64,000 bases of DNA from Streptomyces sp. CB09001 (GTDB lineage: Bacteria > Actinomycetota > Actinomycetes > Streptomycetales > Streptomycetaceae). Under the pieces are notes generated by a model. It did not search any database. It saw only the letters and a list, made by a program, of their open reading frames with translations, and was not told where the DNA came from. Below are positions 36,415-45,488 of this stretch, piece by piece; the first letter of the stretch is position 1, and each line of letters starts with the position of its first letter. The DNA is taken from NCBI RefSeq assembly GCF_003369795.1, contig NZ_CP026730.1, forward strand, positions 5,633,001 through 5,697,000. The letters run 5' to 3'. The translations under genes and the position numbers were made by a program.

Positions 36415-37162
36415 TCGATCCCCCGCCACTGCCCCACGCGGCAACGCCCACGAAAGATCCGTGCAGGTCTGCTCGCCTTTCCCGCAGCCCATCAACTCCC
36501 CGAGCCCTGTTCCCGCCCCGTTGAGTCCTCTTTTGGTAGTGGCCGTGTCCGAGCTGTTCGAGGTGTCCCTGGCGGACCGGTCGTCCGGAGCGCGAGTGAG
36601 TGACGTCTATCGAGGGCGCCTCGGTGGGCGGGTGGAAGTGGTCGCAGAGACCACGGGCGCAAAACACCTCCCCGGGGCGGCCGTTGAACGTGGCCACGGT
36701 GCACTGGTAGACGGTCGCGGTGGCGGCCTCTGCGGGGGCCATGCCGGAGAAGACGGCCCACGACCACGTACGGCACAGCACGGCACTGCACGACCAGCCT
36801 GTTCGCAACCCTGGACATCGCCTCCGGCGCTGACGTGGCGGGTTTCGGCGGCGAGTTCGGCCTGGGTGCGGGCTCGGTGCTACTTGGGCAGGCTGTGCTT
36901 GAGGTTGGCGATGACCGGCTCGTCAGGGTTCAGGTCGGGCGAGTACGGCGGAAGGAAGTGCAGCTCGACGGGAGACTCCCCAGACACTTCTGAGCTCGGC
37001 CGCCGGGAGCCCGGTCACCGGTAGACCAGGCCCCTTTAGTAAGAAGATCAAGCACCACAATGAAGTAAGAGTTCCGATGCCTTCGCTTCGCTCAGGCATC
37101 GGCGCGCATCGCCTCTGGCACCCCGAGACGACCTCTCCGCCCGGGTGATGCGCAGCAGGGAC
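36415..37162. other. Decayed region including IS630 catalytic-domain remnants
   Basis: No intact gene. Plus-strand codons near 36775-36835 give YGTARHCTTSLFATLDIASG, the IS630 DDE core. Minus-strand codons near 36890-36985 give ELHFLPPYSPDLNPDEPVIANLK, the IS630 C-terminus. The two lie on opposite strands, so the remnant is rearranged. The rest shows nothing recognisable. Confidence 0.6.
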
Positions 37163-37405
37163 TTACTTGTAGCGGGGCACGATGTAATTGACCATGTCGC
37201 CAATGGTCTTGAAGCCCTCGACGGTGGCGTCGTCCATGCTCACGGCGAAGCGCTCGTCCACCATGGACACCCACAGTGCACCCCGAGTGTCGTATTCCAG
37301 AGCATTGTCGTCGAGGGACGTGTCCAGAGTGATGTCCTCGGCACGGATGTCGGACCCGCTGAGGGTATCGGCGAAGTACTCAAGGACCTCGTCTTTGAGG
37401 GTCAT
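37163..37405 (-). CDS. Acyl-carrier-protein-like protein lacking the carrier serine
   Basis: An 80-residue acidic four-helix protein (MTLKDEVLEYFADTLSGSD...EGFKTIGDMVNYIVPRYK) with ACP spacing. Where ACPs have D-S-L before helix II, this protein reads EYDTRGALWVSM, so the phosphopantetheine serine is absent (Thr/Arg instead). ATG at 37405 with a GAAGGAG site. No synthase or ligase is nearby. It may be a non-carrier ACP homologue or an unrelated small acidic protein; my assignment is by pattern. Confidence 0.5.
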   Translation of the reverse strand: MTLKDEVLEYFADTLSGSDIRAEDITLDTSLDDNALEYDTRGALWVSMVDERFAVSMDDATVEGFKTIGDMVNYIVPRYK

Positions 37406-37483
37406 CGGCAGCGCTCCTTCGGTTCAGGTCTGGTCATGGGGCAGAGCTGGAGGAACCTTCCCATACCAGAGCATTAGGGGTGC

Positions 37484-37813
37484 GTGAACGCGCCGCGGCG
37501 AAGGGGAGGGGTGTCACAAATCCCGGCCGTTGGCGTTCCCCCAGATATGGCGATGCGATCCATGCCCATGCGCACGACGCTCCCGCGGAACCTGACGCGG
37601 CACTTCTACGAGACCCGCCGGGCGTTCCTCCAAAGCGCCGGGCAGGAGTCCACCCCGTGGTTCCAGCTCTCGCCGCTGGAGCGCTCGGTCGTCGAGTCGG
37701 AGATGGAGATCTTCCGGCAGGCGATACGGCGGGCCGAGGAGGAGCAGGACATGCTCGTCAGCCTCGACGCGACCACCACGGCGGCCGCCGTCAAGGAGCC
37801 GCCCGCCGATTAG
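37484..37813 (+). CDS. Hypothetical island protein
   Basis: A 109-residue charged protein (GTG at 37484 with AGGGG; ATG at 37547 is an alternative). The conserved-looking part is RNLTRHFYETRRAFLQSAG...SPLERSVVESEMEIFRQAI, a helical stretch reminiscent of small proteins in phage-like or conjugative streptomycete elements. Function unknown. It is followed directly by frameshifted coding DNA. Confidence 0.55.
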   Translation: MNAPRRRGGVSQIPAVGVPPDMAMRSMPMRTTLPRNLTRHFYETRRAFLQSAGQESTPWFQLSPLERSVVESEMEIFRQAIRRAEEEQDMLVSLDATTTAAAVKEPPAD

Positions 37814-37829
37814 ACGCCGGAGACCACGG

Positions 37830-38256
37830 CCGACGCACAGACCCCGGAGAAGTGCGACTGCCCCGGCTGCGCCGCAGTCGCGCGCTCCTCAAGCTCCTCA
37901 GCACGATCGAACCTGTCGAGCGCCCCCTGGGCGTGGACTTCGGCGACAACGACGGCCAGGGCGTCACCGCGCTCATCTTCACCGCCGTCCCCCTCGACAC
38001 CCGGCGCTGGGGTGTACCGCTGACCGAGGAGGAAAAGACGCGCCTGCAGAACGCCAGGCGCAACGGTGGGACGCTGCGCCTGGGTGACCGCAGGCATCGA
38101 CCTCGACATACTCGACGGCACGGCCCCGGGCGGCCCCCTCACCTTCGACAGCGCCCCGCTCAGCGTCGACGCCCTGTTCCGCGAGCCCTTCCCGTTCGCG
38201 GGCATCCGCCGGGACTTCTGGACGAAGAGACCCTGCCCGCTGCCGACAAGGCGTAA
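37830..38256 (+). pseudogene. Frameshifted hypothetical island gene
   Basis: Coding-like sequence in two frames: CDCPGCAAV, then VERPLGVDFGDNDGQGVTALI and LTEEEKTRLQNARRNGG in one frame, TAGIDLDILDGTAPGGPL in another, and LLDEETLPAADKA back in the first. At least two frame changes. Unknown family. Confidence 0.55.
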
Positions 38257-38539
38257 CAGAATCCGGCGCGCGACGTACTACAGAGTGCGGCTGGCCCTCT
38301 GACCCCGCCCCCGGGCGAAACACTCCGGCCGCACCCCCCCCCGCAGGGGGCGGCCCCGCGCCACCTCCCCGGAGCGGGGCCGCCGCCCGGCACAGACGGC
38401 ACGGGTTCCTACCTGGTGAAAGGGCGGAGGTGAGAGCAGTTCGGTTCTGGTCCGTGCCGGACCACGCGGCTTGGCCGGCGGCCTGGGCATGGGCCCCGGC
38501 CAGGCCGCGACACTAGCCTCCCGCGGGTTGCACCCTCCC
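38257..38539. other. Intergenic spacer, no gene seen
   Basis: Rich in C and G homopolymers (runs of 8-9 near 38336). Nothing recognisable. Confidence 0.3.
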
Positions 38540-39268
38540 CGCTATGCCCCCCACGCAGCTCTCGCTCCCCCCGCAAGCCCCCGCGTGGTCCCTCCGGCCC
38601 GGGAGCTGCGGAACGGGCGCCAGCCCGGCGTCATCTCCCGCGACGCCTCCAACGTCGCTGACCTCCTGCTCCGCGCTCCCGTCGCCACGCCTTCAAGCAC
38701 GACATCAGCACCCGCGAGCGGCCGCACGTCATGCGGGAGGTCGAGCGGGCCACCGGCTCCATGTACGGCCTGTGGCACGACACCCCCTCCGGCTTCATCG
38801 AGGACGTCCTCGGAGAATCGACGCCTGCCCGTGTTCCTGGCCCACGCCCAGGAGTTCGGCCTCGCCCGCACCGTGCACGTCGCCCAGATGTGCCTGCTCG
38901 TCATCGTCGACCCCGACGCCCGACCGCGCACTCGCACCGCGACGGGCACCGTCGACCTCGATAAGCTCGTCCCCCCCCGACCGCCGACGCGCTCACAGTC
39001 CTCGACACCGCCGCCGTCCTCTCCCGGGCCTTCCAGCTCTTCCCCCCCCCGTCGAGGCGATGGCCGACGTCGAGCAGCAGATCGTCGCCACCGGCCGGGC
39101 TCGCTCCGCTGTCCAGGCCGTCCTCGACGCCGCCCCGAACGGTCTCCCCGGACGACAGCGCGCCCTTGACGCCCTGTGGGGAGCTGCGCGACGACCCGCG
39201 GGCGGTGTGCTCCGTCCTCGCACTCACCGCGGCCGCCATGCGCGCCGTGCTCCCCGTCGCCGCCTGAG
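38540..39268 (+). pseudogene. Frameshifted hypothetical ORF convergent with the integrase
   Basis: Coding pieces in alternating frames: RELRNGRQPGVISRDASNVADLLL, ERPHVMREVERATGSMYGLW, FLAHAQEFGLARTVHVAQMC, EAMADVEQQIVATGRARSAV, and LTAAAMRAVLPVAA at the end. Several changes fall near poly-C runs (38968, 39041), so sequencing error cannot be excluded. A more decayed copy lies at about 25720-26010. Unknown function. Confidence 0.6.
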
Positions 39269-39319
39269 CACGCCGAGGGGGCCCGTACGCGCCGTAGGGA
39301 CCCCCTCGCGCTGACCGGG

Positions 39320-40489
39320 TCACTCCTGTGTCTGGGCGTCCGGGTTGTGCGTCGGTACCTTCTTGAAGGGGTCCGCCTTCGCGTTCTTGACCGGTCGGAC
39401 GTACCGCTCTCGGGGGATGCGAGAGCCCTTCTTCCAACGGCCGGCCAGCTCGAGTTCTTCGTTCGTCGCCTCGTTCATGCCGAGGTCGGTGGCGCCGCCA
39501 GCGCGAAGACCGTGGGACGACACGGGACGGCCATCCGTCTTGAGATCCGCCGCGGCGAACCACAGCTTCACCCGGTCGTTCACCGTCTGTGGCCGCAGGT
39601 AGTCACCGCGCTTGGTGGCCCTCTTCGCTCGGGTCTCCGATGACGGGATGCTCCCGTTGCGCTTCACCTCCCGGAACACGGGCCCGCTGGTGATGCCCTG
39701 CTCAGCGAGGTAGTCGAGCCACCGGCGCATCCGGAAGACAAGCTGCAGGTCCTCCCGGTCGTGCAGGTAGAGCGTCTGCTCCTCGCCCTTGTGCGTCATG
39801 TCCTCGGCGAGCCACACCAAGACCATGTCGTCCAGGACCGTCACGTCTTCAATGTCCAGGTCGACGTCTTCGACGCTACGGCCGAGGAACCGGTACCCGA
39901 AGGCGAGCATGGCCGAGTCGCGCCAGCCGATCGGCCGGTTGTCGGCCTCCGCTTTCTTCATCATCGGCACCAGGTAAGGCAGCGTGATCGGGAACGCCTC
40001 CTTCCTGCGGAGCGCCCGCTTGTTCTTCCTGCGGTAGCGGCCAAGGAGCAGCAGGTACAGGCTCGGGTCGGGCTTCTTGCCGGGCGGCATGGAGGACCGG
40101 ATCAGGGACATGTAGTTCTTGATCGTGGAGACCTTGAGCCCGCGCTCCATCAGATGGTGCGCGTACTCGGTGTACGTCTTCGTGGTGCACGGTTTCGCCA
40201 CCTGCCCTTGCTCCGCGCACCACGCCTCGAACAGGCCCATGGCTGTACGGCGCTGCGGCGATTCGACCTCCTCGGCCTCCTTGAGCGCCTTGGCAGTCGC
40301 CTCGTTGAGGTACAGGTCCCGCTCCGTGTACCCCGGGCCCGGATTGTCGCTGGTCGGGATCCTCTCGCCGGGCCTCAGTACCGTGTGCCTGTCGATGAGC
40401 AGGCGGGGAGCCAGCGCCGCGCGCACCAGCTCCCCGTCCTCGACGAGTTCGGCGTCGACGATCTCCTCGTCCTGGTCGTGCAGCGTCAT
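39320..40489 (-). CDS. Tyrosine recombinase (integrase)
   Basis: A 389-residue integrase. An N-terminal core-binding SAM-like domain (CTTKTYTEYAHHLMERGLKVSTIKNYMSLIRSS) precedes the catalytic domain. The visible catalytic set is Arg in FLGRS, HGLR (His326, Arg329), Trp352 and the nucleophile Tyr363 (RYVRP). It is intact, so it could act on the att copies in this window. ATG at 40489. A degraded paralogue with the same order of neighbours lies at 26.06-28.43 kb. Confidence 0.9.
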   Translation of the reverse strand: MTLHDQDEEIVDAELVEDGELVRAALAPRLLIDRHTVLRPGERIPTSDNPGPGYTERDLYLNEATAKALKEAEEVESPQRRTAMGLFEAWCAEQGQVAKPCTTKTYTEYAHHLMERGLKVSTIKNYMSLIRSSMPPGKKPDPSLYLLLLGRYRRKNKRALRRKEAFPITLPYLVPMMKKAEADNRPIGWRDSAMLAFGYRFLGRSVEDVDLDIEDVTVLDDMVLVWLAEDMTHKGEEQTLYLHDREDLQLVFRMRRWLDYLAEQGITSGPVFREVKRNGSIPSSETRAKRATKRGDYLRPQTVNDRVKLWFAAADLKTDGRPVSSHGLRAGGATDLGMNEATNEELELAGRWKKGSRIPRERYVRPVKNAKADPFKKVPTHNPDAQTQE

Positions 40490-40570
40490 GCCGGTGCTGT
40501 GTCTTGCTTCGGGGCCTGGCGATAGCTGTCGTAGCCGTTCCAGCGAGCGTCAGTCATTGATCACTCCCAT

Positions 40571-41590
40571 TCAGAAGCGTTCGTAGCGGCCGGTCAAACA
40601 CGGATCACAGGTTGACGGTTCTTTGTCCGGAGGGACGAGCGTCTCGCCGCACACTTCACAGACCTCCCAGTCGGTGAAGTCGCTGGCACACTGAAAGCAG
40701 ATATCCAGCCTGGTCTTCTTGTCCTGCGCGACGCTGGTGCCAGCAGCCACGGTGTGCCGATCACAACTCGGACAGAGAAGGATTGAGATCTCATCAGTGA
40801 CAGCGTGAGTTTCTGAGTACCAGACGGCTGCCTCTTCGGGGTCGAAGCGAGTCAGGCAGAAGTGGCACAAAGGCTCATCGCCGAGAACTAGCGCCCACTG
40901 CTGGCAGTCTGGGCATTGCACGGTGTGGCTGGCGAGGGGCTTCAATTCCCCCTCGAGACGCTGAACACGATGCGTGACCAGAGCCTTGATGTGCCCCAGG
41001 CGTGTACGGAGCTGATCCATGGTCATCTCGACGAACTGGCCCTCGTTGGATAGGGCCGGTCGCAGTTCCTCATGAATGAAGTTCAGCAGGAAATCGAGTA
41101 CGTGCGCCGCCTGAGACTCCACGGCGTAGACGCTGCCGGCGTGGCCGAGGTGAGTCAGAGCGTTGCGGGTGTCTGCCAGGTTACTGATTGCCTGCCGCTG
41201 CTCCTTGCTGATCTGCAGGGAGACGATGTTGTTGAGGCGGTCGACGGCACCGAGAACCGTGCAGCTGTGGAAGCTTCCTTTCTCGTAGTCGGTCCGTTTG
41301 GCCTTGCCCGGGTCACTGAAGACAAGGCTCCAGTGCTCTCGGATCAGTCGGGCCTTCAGGAGAACCTCCACGGCGGCTTGAAGGTGCAGCACCGCGTACT
41401 TCAGGTCCCTCGCACCGGGTTCTCCGCCGCGCTGACTGAGGTGGTCGAAGGCGCTGAGAAGGAAGTCCATGCCGTTGCGCACTGGCGTGAAATCCATGTC
41501 CCGCCGGCGGCGGACTACGCGCTGCCTTCGCTCAGTCTCCGGACCCTCTCCACGAACGCGGGGACTCGTGGTGAAGTCCTCCCCGCTCAC
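40571..41590 (-). CDS. HEPN-like protein with C-terminal zinc ribbons
   Basis: A 339-residue protein. An alpha-helical N-terminal domain (ARDLKYAVLHLQAAVEVLLKARL...NLADTRNALTHLG) carries R142-x4-H147, the signature of HEPN ribonucleases. The C-terminal half has three CxxC pairs plus partners (CPDC...CHFC, CPSC...CFQC, CEVC...CDPC), probably zinc ribbons. The GTG at 41590 overlaps the upstream stop, so the genes are coupled; ATG at 41497 is an alternative. Its place beside an integrase suggests a toxin or defence effector, but that is inference. Confidence 0.7.
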   Translation of the reverse strand: MSGEDFTTSPRVRGEGPETERRQRVVRRRRDMDFTPVRNGMDFLLSAFDHLSQRGGEPGARDLKYAVLHLQAAVEVLLKARLIREHWSLVFSDPGKAKRTDYEKGSFHSCTVLGAVDRLNNIVSLQISKEQRQAISNLADTRNALTHLGHAGSVYAVESQAAHVLDFLLNFIHEELRPALSNEGQFVEMTMDQLRTRLGHIKALVTHRVQRLEGELKPLASHTVQCPDCQQWALVLGDEPLCHFCLTRFDPEEAAVWYSETHAVTDEISILLCPSCDRHTVAAGTSVAQDKKTRLDICFQCASDFTDWEVCEVCGETLVPPDKEPSTCDPCLTGRYERF

Positions 41591-41988
41591 GAAGCCTCCT
41601 TCGGGGCATGACGCGCGACGGCGTTCCTCCGAGCGGTCGGCTGCCAAGCCGTCGAGATGCCGTTCAGCAGAGTGTTCAACTGGTGGATCGACGGGTTCGT
41701 GTTGTCGTTCACCCCTTGAGTGGCGAGTTCATGGACCAGGCGAAGGACGTAGCCGAGATTGGGCTGGTCCTTGTTGTAGAGGAGTACCTGGCACGTGCTG
41801 TCCGTGGGGAGCTTGGTCGGAAGGTGACCGATGCCGTTCTCGGCGAGTTGCTGCTCGATGCGCTCGACGATGCGGGCTCCGGCCTTCTGATGCCCGGCAA
41901 AGAGGACCAGCCTCTCGACATCCCACAGGTCGTAACCACCGTTGAAGTCGATGAGCGCCGGCAGCTTGGCCCACGCCTGTTCGGTCAT
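41587..41988 (-). CDS. Small protein coupled to the HEPN gene, possible antitoxin/sensor
   Basis: A 133-residue protein I do not recognise (MTEQAWAKLPALIDFNGGYD..., HQLNTLLNGISTAW near the end). ATG at 41988 follows GGGGTGGGG. It ends overlapping the HEPN gene start by 4 bp. A perfect 11-bp inverted repeat lies about 45 bp upstream, as expected for an autoregulated toxin-antitoxin operon. Confidence 0.6.
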   Translation of the reverse strand: MTEQAWAKLPALIDFNGGYDLWDVERLVLFAGHQKAGARIVERIEQQLAENGIGHLPTKLPTDSTCQVLLYNKDQPNLGYVLRLVHELATQGVNDNTNPSIHQLNTLLNGISTAWQPTARRNAVARHAPKEAS

Positions 41989-42033
41989 ACGTACCCCACC
42001 CCTGCGTTGTCGTTCTGACGTCCCGCAAAGATT

Positions 42034-42061
42034 ACCGACAACAATCACAGTTGTTGTCGGT
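42034..42061. promoter_or_regulatory. Perfect inverted repeat ACCGACAACAA-N6-TTGTTGTCGGT
   Basis: Two 11-bp arms separated by TCACAG, 46 bp upstream of the small gene of the HEPN pair. Low GC for this genome and no T-run, so an operator is likelier than a terminator. Confidence 0.6.
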
Positions 42062-42185
42062 TACTCGTTAGTAGTGGCGATCTCCCTCGCTGACAATGCC
42101 GACTGAGCCTTGTGGCTTGTCCTGCTTGTCACGCGCGACCGGCGGTGGCGGGCTACTCCGGAGCGATGAGGTCACTCATGGAACC

Positions 42186-42256
42186 GCAAAGGGATCCTGA
42201 CTTGCCGCGCGGTGTGGGTGTTACGGGCGATATCGTGACGCTCGTTCCGATGGGGG
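42186..42256 (+). other. Partial attachment-site remnant
   Basis: Aligns with 25228-25349: AAGGGATCCTGACTTGC, then GCGGTGTGGGTGTTACGGGCGATATCGTGACGCTCG, with about 50 bp deleted. It resembles the stop-codon end of copy A plus the first arm repeat, and may mark an old island junction. Confidence 0.5.
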
Positions 42257-42468
42257 ATCTCTGGTGGCTTGCCGGCCAGGGCAGGCCCTGCGAGCCGGCG
42301 GGACATCAAGCCAGGCATAGCAGCTGCAGCCGGGGCTGTGGGCGGCGGACTGCGGGTTCTGCGGCGGGCCGTGGCGAGCAGGTCATTTCGTCGGTACTTC
42401 GGCCGCCCAGCACCCTTTGCTCCGGGCCCGCCGATAAGGTGGGCGGCCTGGGAGCGAGGAGGAAGACG

Positions 42469-42825
42469 ATGGCGCTGACTACGTCGCTGGCCGGCCGGGT
42501 CCGGAACACGAGTCTGCCGAAAAGCCATGCCCTTCTGCCGCTCCTGGAGGCCGTGGTCAACGCCATCCAGGCGATCGACGCCCGGTTCGGCGACGACATG
42601 GAGCCCGGTCGTTTGAGCATCAGGATCCGGCGCAGTCAGCAGGAAGCACTCGACTTCAGCCACGTCGGCCCAGGGCGCGCGGCGTTGAAGCCCATCGTCG
42701 GCTTCAGTGTCGAGGACAACGGAGTGGGCTTCACTCCGGAGAACATGACATCGTTCGAGACGCTGGACAGCGACCACAAGGCCGACATGGGCTGCCGCGG
42801 TGTGGGGCGTCTGCTCTGGCTTTAG
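42469..42825 (+). pseudogene. GHKL ATPase-domain protein, truncated by IS element 2
   Basis: Starts MALTTSLAGRVRNTSLPKSH after GAGGAGGAA. The Bergerat N-box (LLEAVVNAIQAID), G1 box (FSVEDNGVGFTPENM) and G2-like MGCRGVGRLLWL are present, then the gene runs into the IS end after ~118 codons. Proteins of this type are large ATP-binding proteins found in defence islands. The missing remainder is not elsewhere in the window. Confidence 0.72.
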
Positions 42826-42890
42826 AAGTCATCTCATTTGGCGTGACAACCACTTGGAAAAACCAAGCATCATGGATACGCTGCCGCTTC

Positions 42891-43325
42891 ATGATCACCA
42901 GCGGTGGAATCAACGGGTACGAGCTCTCTACAGACCCGGATCGCCTCGACGTGGAACTAGTGCACCGTTGGCTCTCAACGGACGCGTTCTGGGCCCGGGG
43001 GCGCACCCGGGAGACTGTCGAAGAGTCGGTGCGCGGCTCGCTGAACTTCGCCGTCTACGACGCCGGCGGCGACCAGGCTGCCTACGCTCGCGTGGTCACC
43101 GACCGTGCCACCTTCGCTTGGCTTTGCGACGTTTACGTTGCCCCCGCCCACCGCGGCAAGGGGCTCGGGACGTGGCTTGCCGCAGCGGTTCGCGACCACC
43201 TTGCTCCCTATCGGCTCAAGCGCGTGCTGCTGTCGACCCTCGACGCGCACGCGGTCTACGCGAAGGCCGGATTCACCCCGGTACCGAACCCCGGGAACTT
43301 CATGATTCTGAGCGCCGAGGGGTGA
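42891..43325 (+). CDS. GNAT acetyltransferase carried by IS element 2
   Basis: A 144-residue N-acetyltransferase (NGYELSTDPDRLDVELVHRWL, acetyl-CoA motif DVYVAPAHRGKGLGTWLAAAV, then DAHAVYAKAGFTPVP). ATG at 42891; an earlier ATG at 42843 is possible but adds a non-conserved stretch within the IS end. It overlaps the convergent transposase 3' end by 26 bp. Substrate unknown. Confidence 0.85.
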   Translation: MITSGGINGYELSTDPDRLDVELVHRWLSTDAFWARGRTRETVEESVRGSLNFAVYDAGGDQAAYARVVTDRATFAWLCDVYVAPAHRGKGLGTWLAAAVRDHLAPYRLKRVLLSTLDAHAVYAKAGFTPVPNPGNFMILSAEG

Positions 43326-44135
43326 GGGGAGCAGATAGCCTGCGATAGCAGATGAGGGTGCAGGCGAGGCTGGTGAAGGCGAGAAAGTGCTCGGCCTTGC
43401 GTTCGTAGCGGCGGTGGAGCCTGCGGCAGCCGGCGAGCCAGGCCATGGTCCGTTCGATGGTCCAGCGGTGACGGCCCAGCCGCTGTGAATTCTCGACGCC
43501 TCTGCGGGCGATGCGGTGCCGGATGCCTCGCCGTGACAACCATTGCCGCAGGTGGCGGTAGTCGTAGCCCTTGTCGGCGTGGAGCTTGCTGGGTTTGCGT
43601 CGGCGGGGGCCTCGGCGGGACCGGATCGGGGGTATGCCCTTCACAAGCGGGATGAGGGCCTGGCTGTCGTGGACGTTGGCGCCGGAGATCCCGACGGATA
43701 GGGGCAGACCGGTCCGCTCGGTGATCAGATGGATCTTCGAGCCGTACTTGCCCCGGTCGACAGGATTCGGACCTGTCAGTTCCCCCTTTTCAGGGCCCGC
43801 ATGTTCACCGAGTCGATCGCGCAACGCGACCAGTCCAGGTCACCTCGGGAGCCGAGTTCGTCGAGGACCAGGCGGTGGAGCTTGGCCCACACCCTGGCCT
43901 TCGTCCACTCTGTGAACCGGCGGTGGGCCGTCGCACCGGATGGTCCGAACGACGCCGCAGGCAGCTGCTGCCACGTGCAGCCGGTCGTCGCCACGAACAC
44001 GATCGCAGCCAGCACCTCCCGGTCACCGTGACGTCGCCGGCCTCCGCCCTGAGGCCGCGACGGCGCCGTCGGCACCACCCGCTGAAACAGCTCCCACAAC
44101 TCGTCCGGCACCAGCCGCTCAACAATCCCCGCCAC
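43300..44135 (-). CDS. IS5-family transposase of element 2, two frames joined by -1 frameshift
   Basis: Frame 1 (GTG at 44135) encodes ERLVPDELWELFQRVVP...DWSRCAIDSVNMRALK and stops at 43776. Frame 2 continues in -1 (NPVDRGKYGSKIHLITERTG...LHADKGYDYRHLRQW...RWTIERTMAWLAGCRRLH) to 43300. The switch is at the AAAAGGGGG run (43782-43790 on the minus strand). About 80% similar to the element 3 transposase by eye. Confidence 0.82.
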
Positions 44136-44169
44136 GGCCAACAGCCTACCTACCAAATGAGATGGCCTC

Positions 44170-45488
44170 TTAGTCAGGGCGAGGATGTCCATGCCGGCGG
44201 TCAGTAGATCCGTGCCGTGTGTTGCGGGCCGGATCAGCAGTGGCTGGGGGACGTACAGGCCGGGGTAGGTCCGGAAGTACGGCACTGAGCCGCGGGTGTA
44301 CAGGAGCAGGGAACGAGCGTCCAGTTGGACGCTGGTGCCGCGCAACGGGGGGAGTTGGCCGGTGCGGTACAGGTGTGGGGCGCCGCGCCGCTGAATCCAC
44401 AGCAGGTCGACATGGTCGATCTCACGCAGGTCGGCGGCTTCGTGGAATCCGTCGACCTCACTGGCGGTGAAGTTCGAGGTCTTGTGAACAACGATGCGTG
44501 CGGGCTGGTGGCCGTGGGTGGTGCGGTACTCGGCTAGGGCGTCCAGCAGCAACTGCCGGGCGTCTGAGAGCGTCAGGTGGGGCTGGCGGTCGGTCTTGGA
44601 GACCTGCGCGGTTCCGCCGCGGACGACGACGCCGTCGCCGCGTTCGTTGAACACCTGGGCGACGGCCGTGTGCAGCTCGTTTCCACTCGCGCTGCGGTAG
44701 AAGCTGACCCCGACGTAGCAGGTGGCCAGGTCGGAGCTGTGACGCTGCATGCGCCAGGGGGTCCCACCGGCCTTGTAGTACAGGGCGGTATGCAGGTTCC
44801 AGGCCCGTGTTGCCTCGTCCTGCAGCGGGCGGACGGTTTGACCGTTGGTCTTGGCCGGGATCCCGGTCCAAGTCTCCTTGCGTATCAGTTGCAAGGGGGC
44901 CGGCAGCGTTAGCGCGGCGGCCTTGAGCAGGTCGTGGAAATCACCTCCGGCCCCTTGCTCGCCCTGTTCCTCCTGGCGGTCGGTCACGACCTCCTCCGAG
45001 GGAAGAGGGTCTTCTCTGTCCCGCAGTTCTTCAGGGCGAGCGCAGATGATGACCCGGCAGCGCCCGGTCTCGGCCAGCGACCGGGCGGCGTCGGCGTAGA
45101 GCTCGACCGCATCGGCGGTGGCGGAGGCAATGTCGACGCGGGCAAGGCGGCGCAGCTGGCGTTCGGGGATCTCGCGGACGAGGGCGTCGTCGAAGACGAG
45201 CTGGGCACCGAACGGGGAGTCGCCGCTGAAACCGGGGAACGGTTGGTGAAGATTCTCCTGCCCGGGCTTCGTCTCCTTCGCTTCGATTGGGTCCTGGCAG
45301 CGCTGCAGCCAACTCCGGATGCCGTCGACCGCATGGGCGGGGCCGACCAAGGCGATGGGGATCTGACGGGGTCCGGTAGGGGAGTCGGCGTCGGCCGGGC
45401 CGAACACGCTGATGCCGTAGCGGGGATCGATGTGACGGTTTCCGGCGCGGAACTCCAGTTCCGGCTCATGAAGCACTGGTGCTTTCAT
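44170..45488 (-). pseudogene. Short prokaryotic Argonaute (MID-PIWI), C-terminus lost to IS element 2
   Basis: About 438 native codons begin MKAPVLHEPELEFRAG. The PIWI region is clear: TCYVGVSFYRS, VAQVFNERGDGVVVRGG, KTDRQPHLTL, ARIVVHKTSNFTASEVDGFHEA, LRGTSVQLDARSLLLYTRGSVPYF, TYPGLYVPQPLLIR and DILALTK, where homologues continue MNWNNTQFD. The first catalytic Asp position reads Gly (CYVGVSF), as in inactive short pAgos. The ATG overlaps the DUF4365-APAZ stop by 4 bp. The open frame continues into the IS, so a chimeric product is conceivable, but the last ~50 residues are gone. Confidence 0.85.

Larger units (their letters stand above)
42825..44169 (-). mobile_element. IS5-family element 2 with GNAT passenger gene
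   Basis: A 1345-bp element. The ends GAAGTCATCTCATTTGG and GAGGCCATCTCATTTGG are inverted, with TTA flanking each (42822-42824, 44170-44172). It holds a minus-strand two-frame transposase and, convergent with it, an acetyltransferase gene. The flanks belong to two different genes on opposite strands, so one host segment has been lost at this site. Confidence 0.82.
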
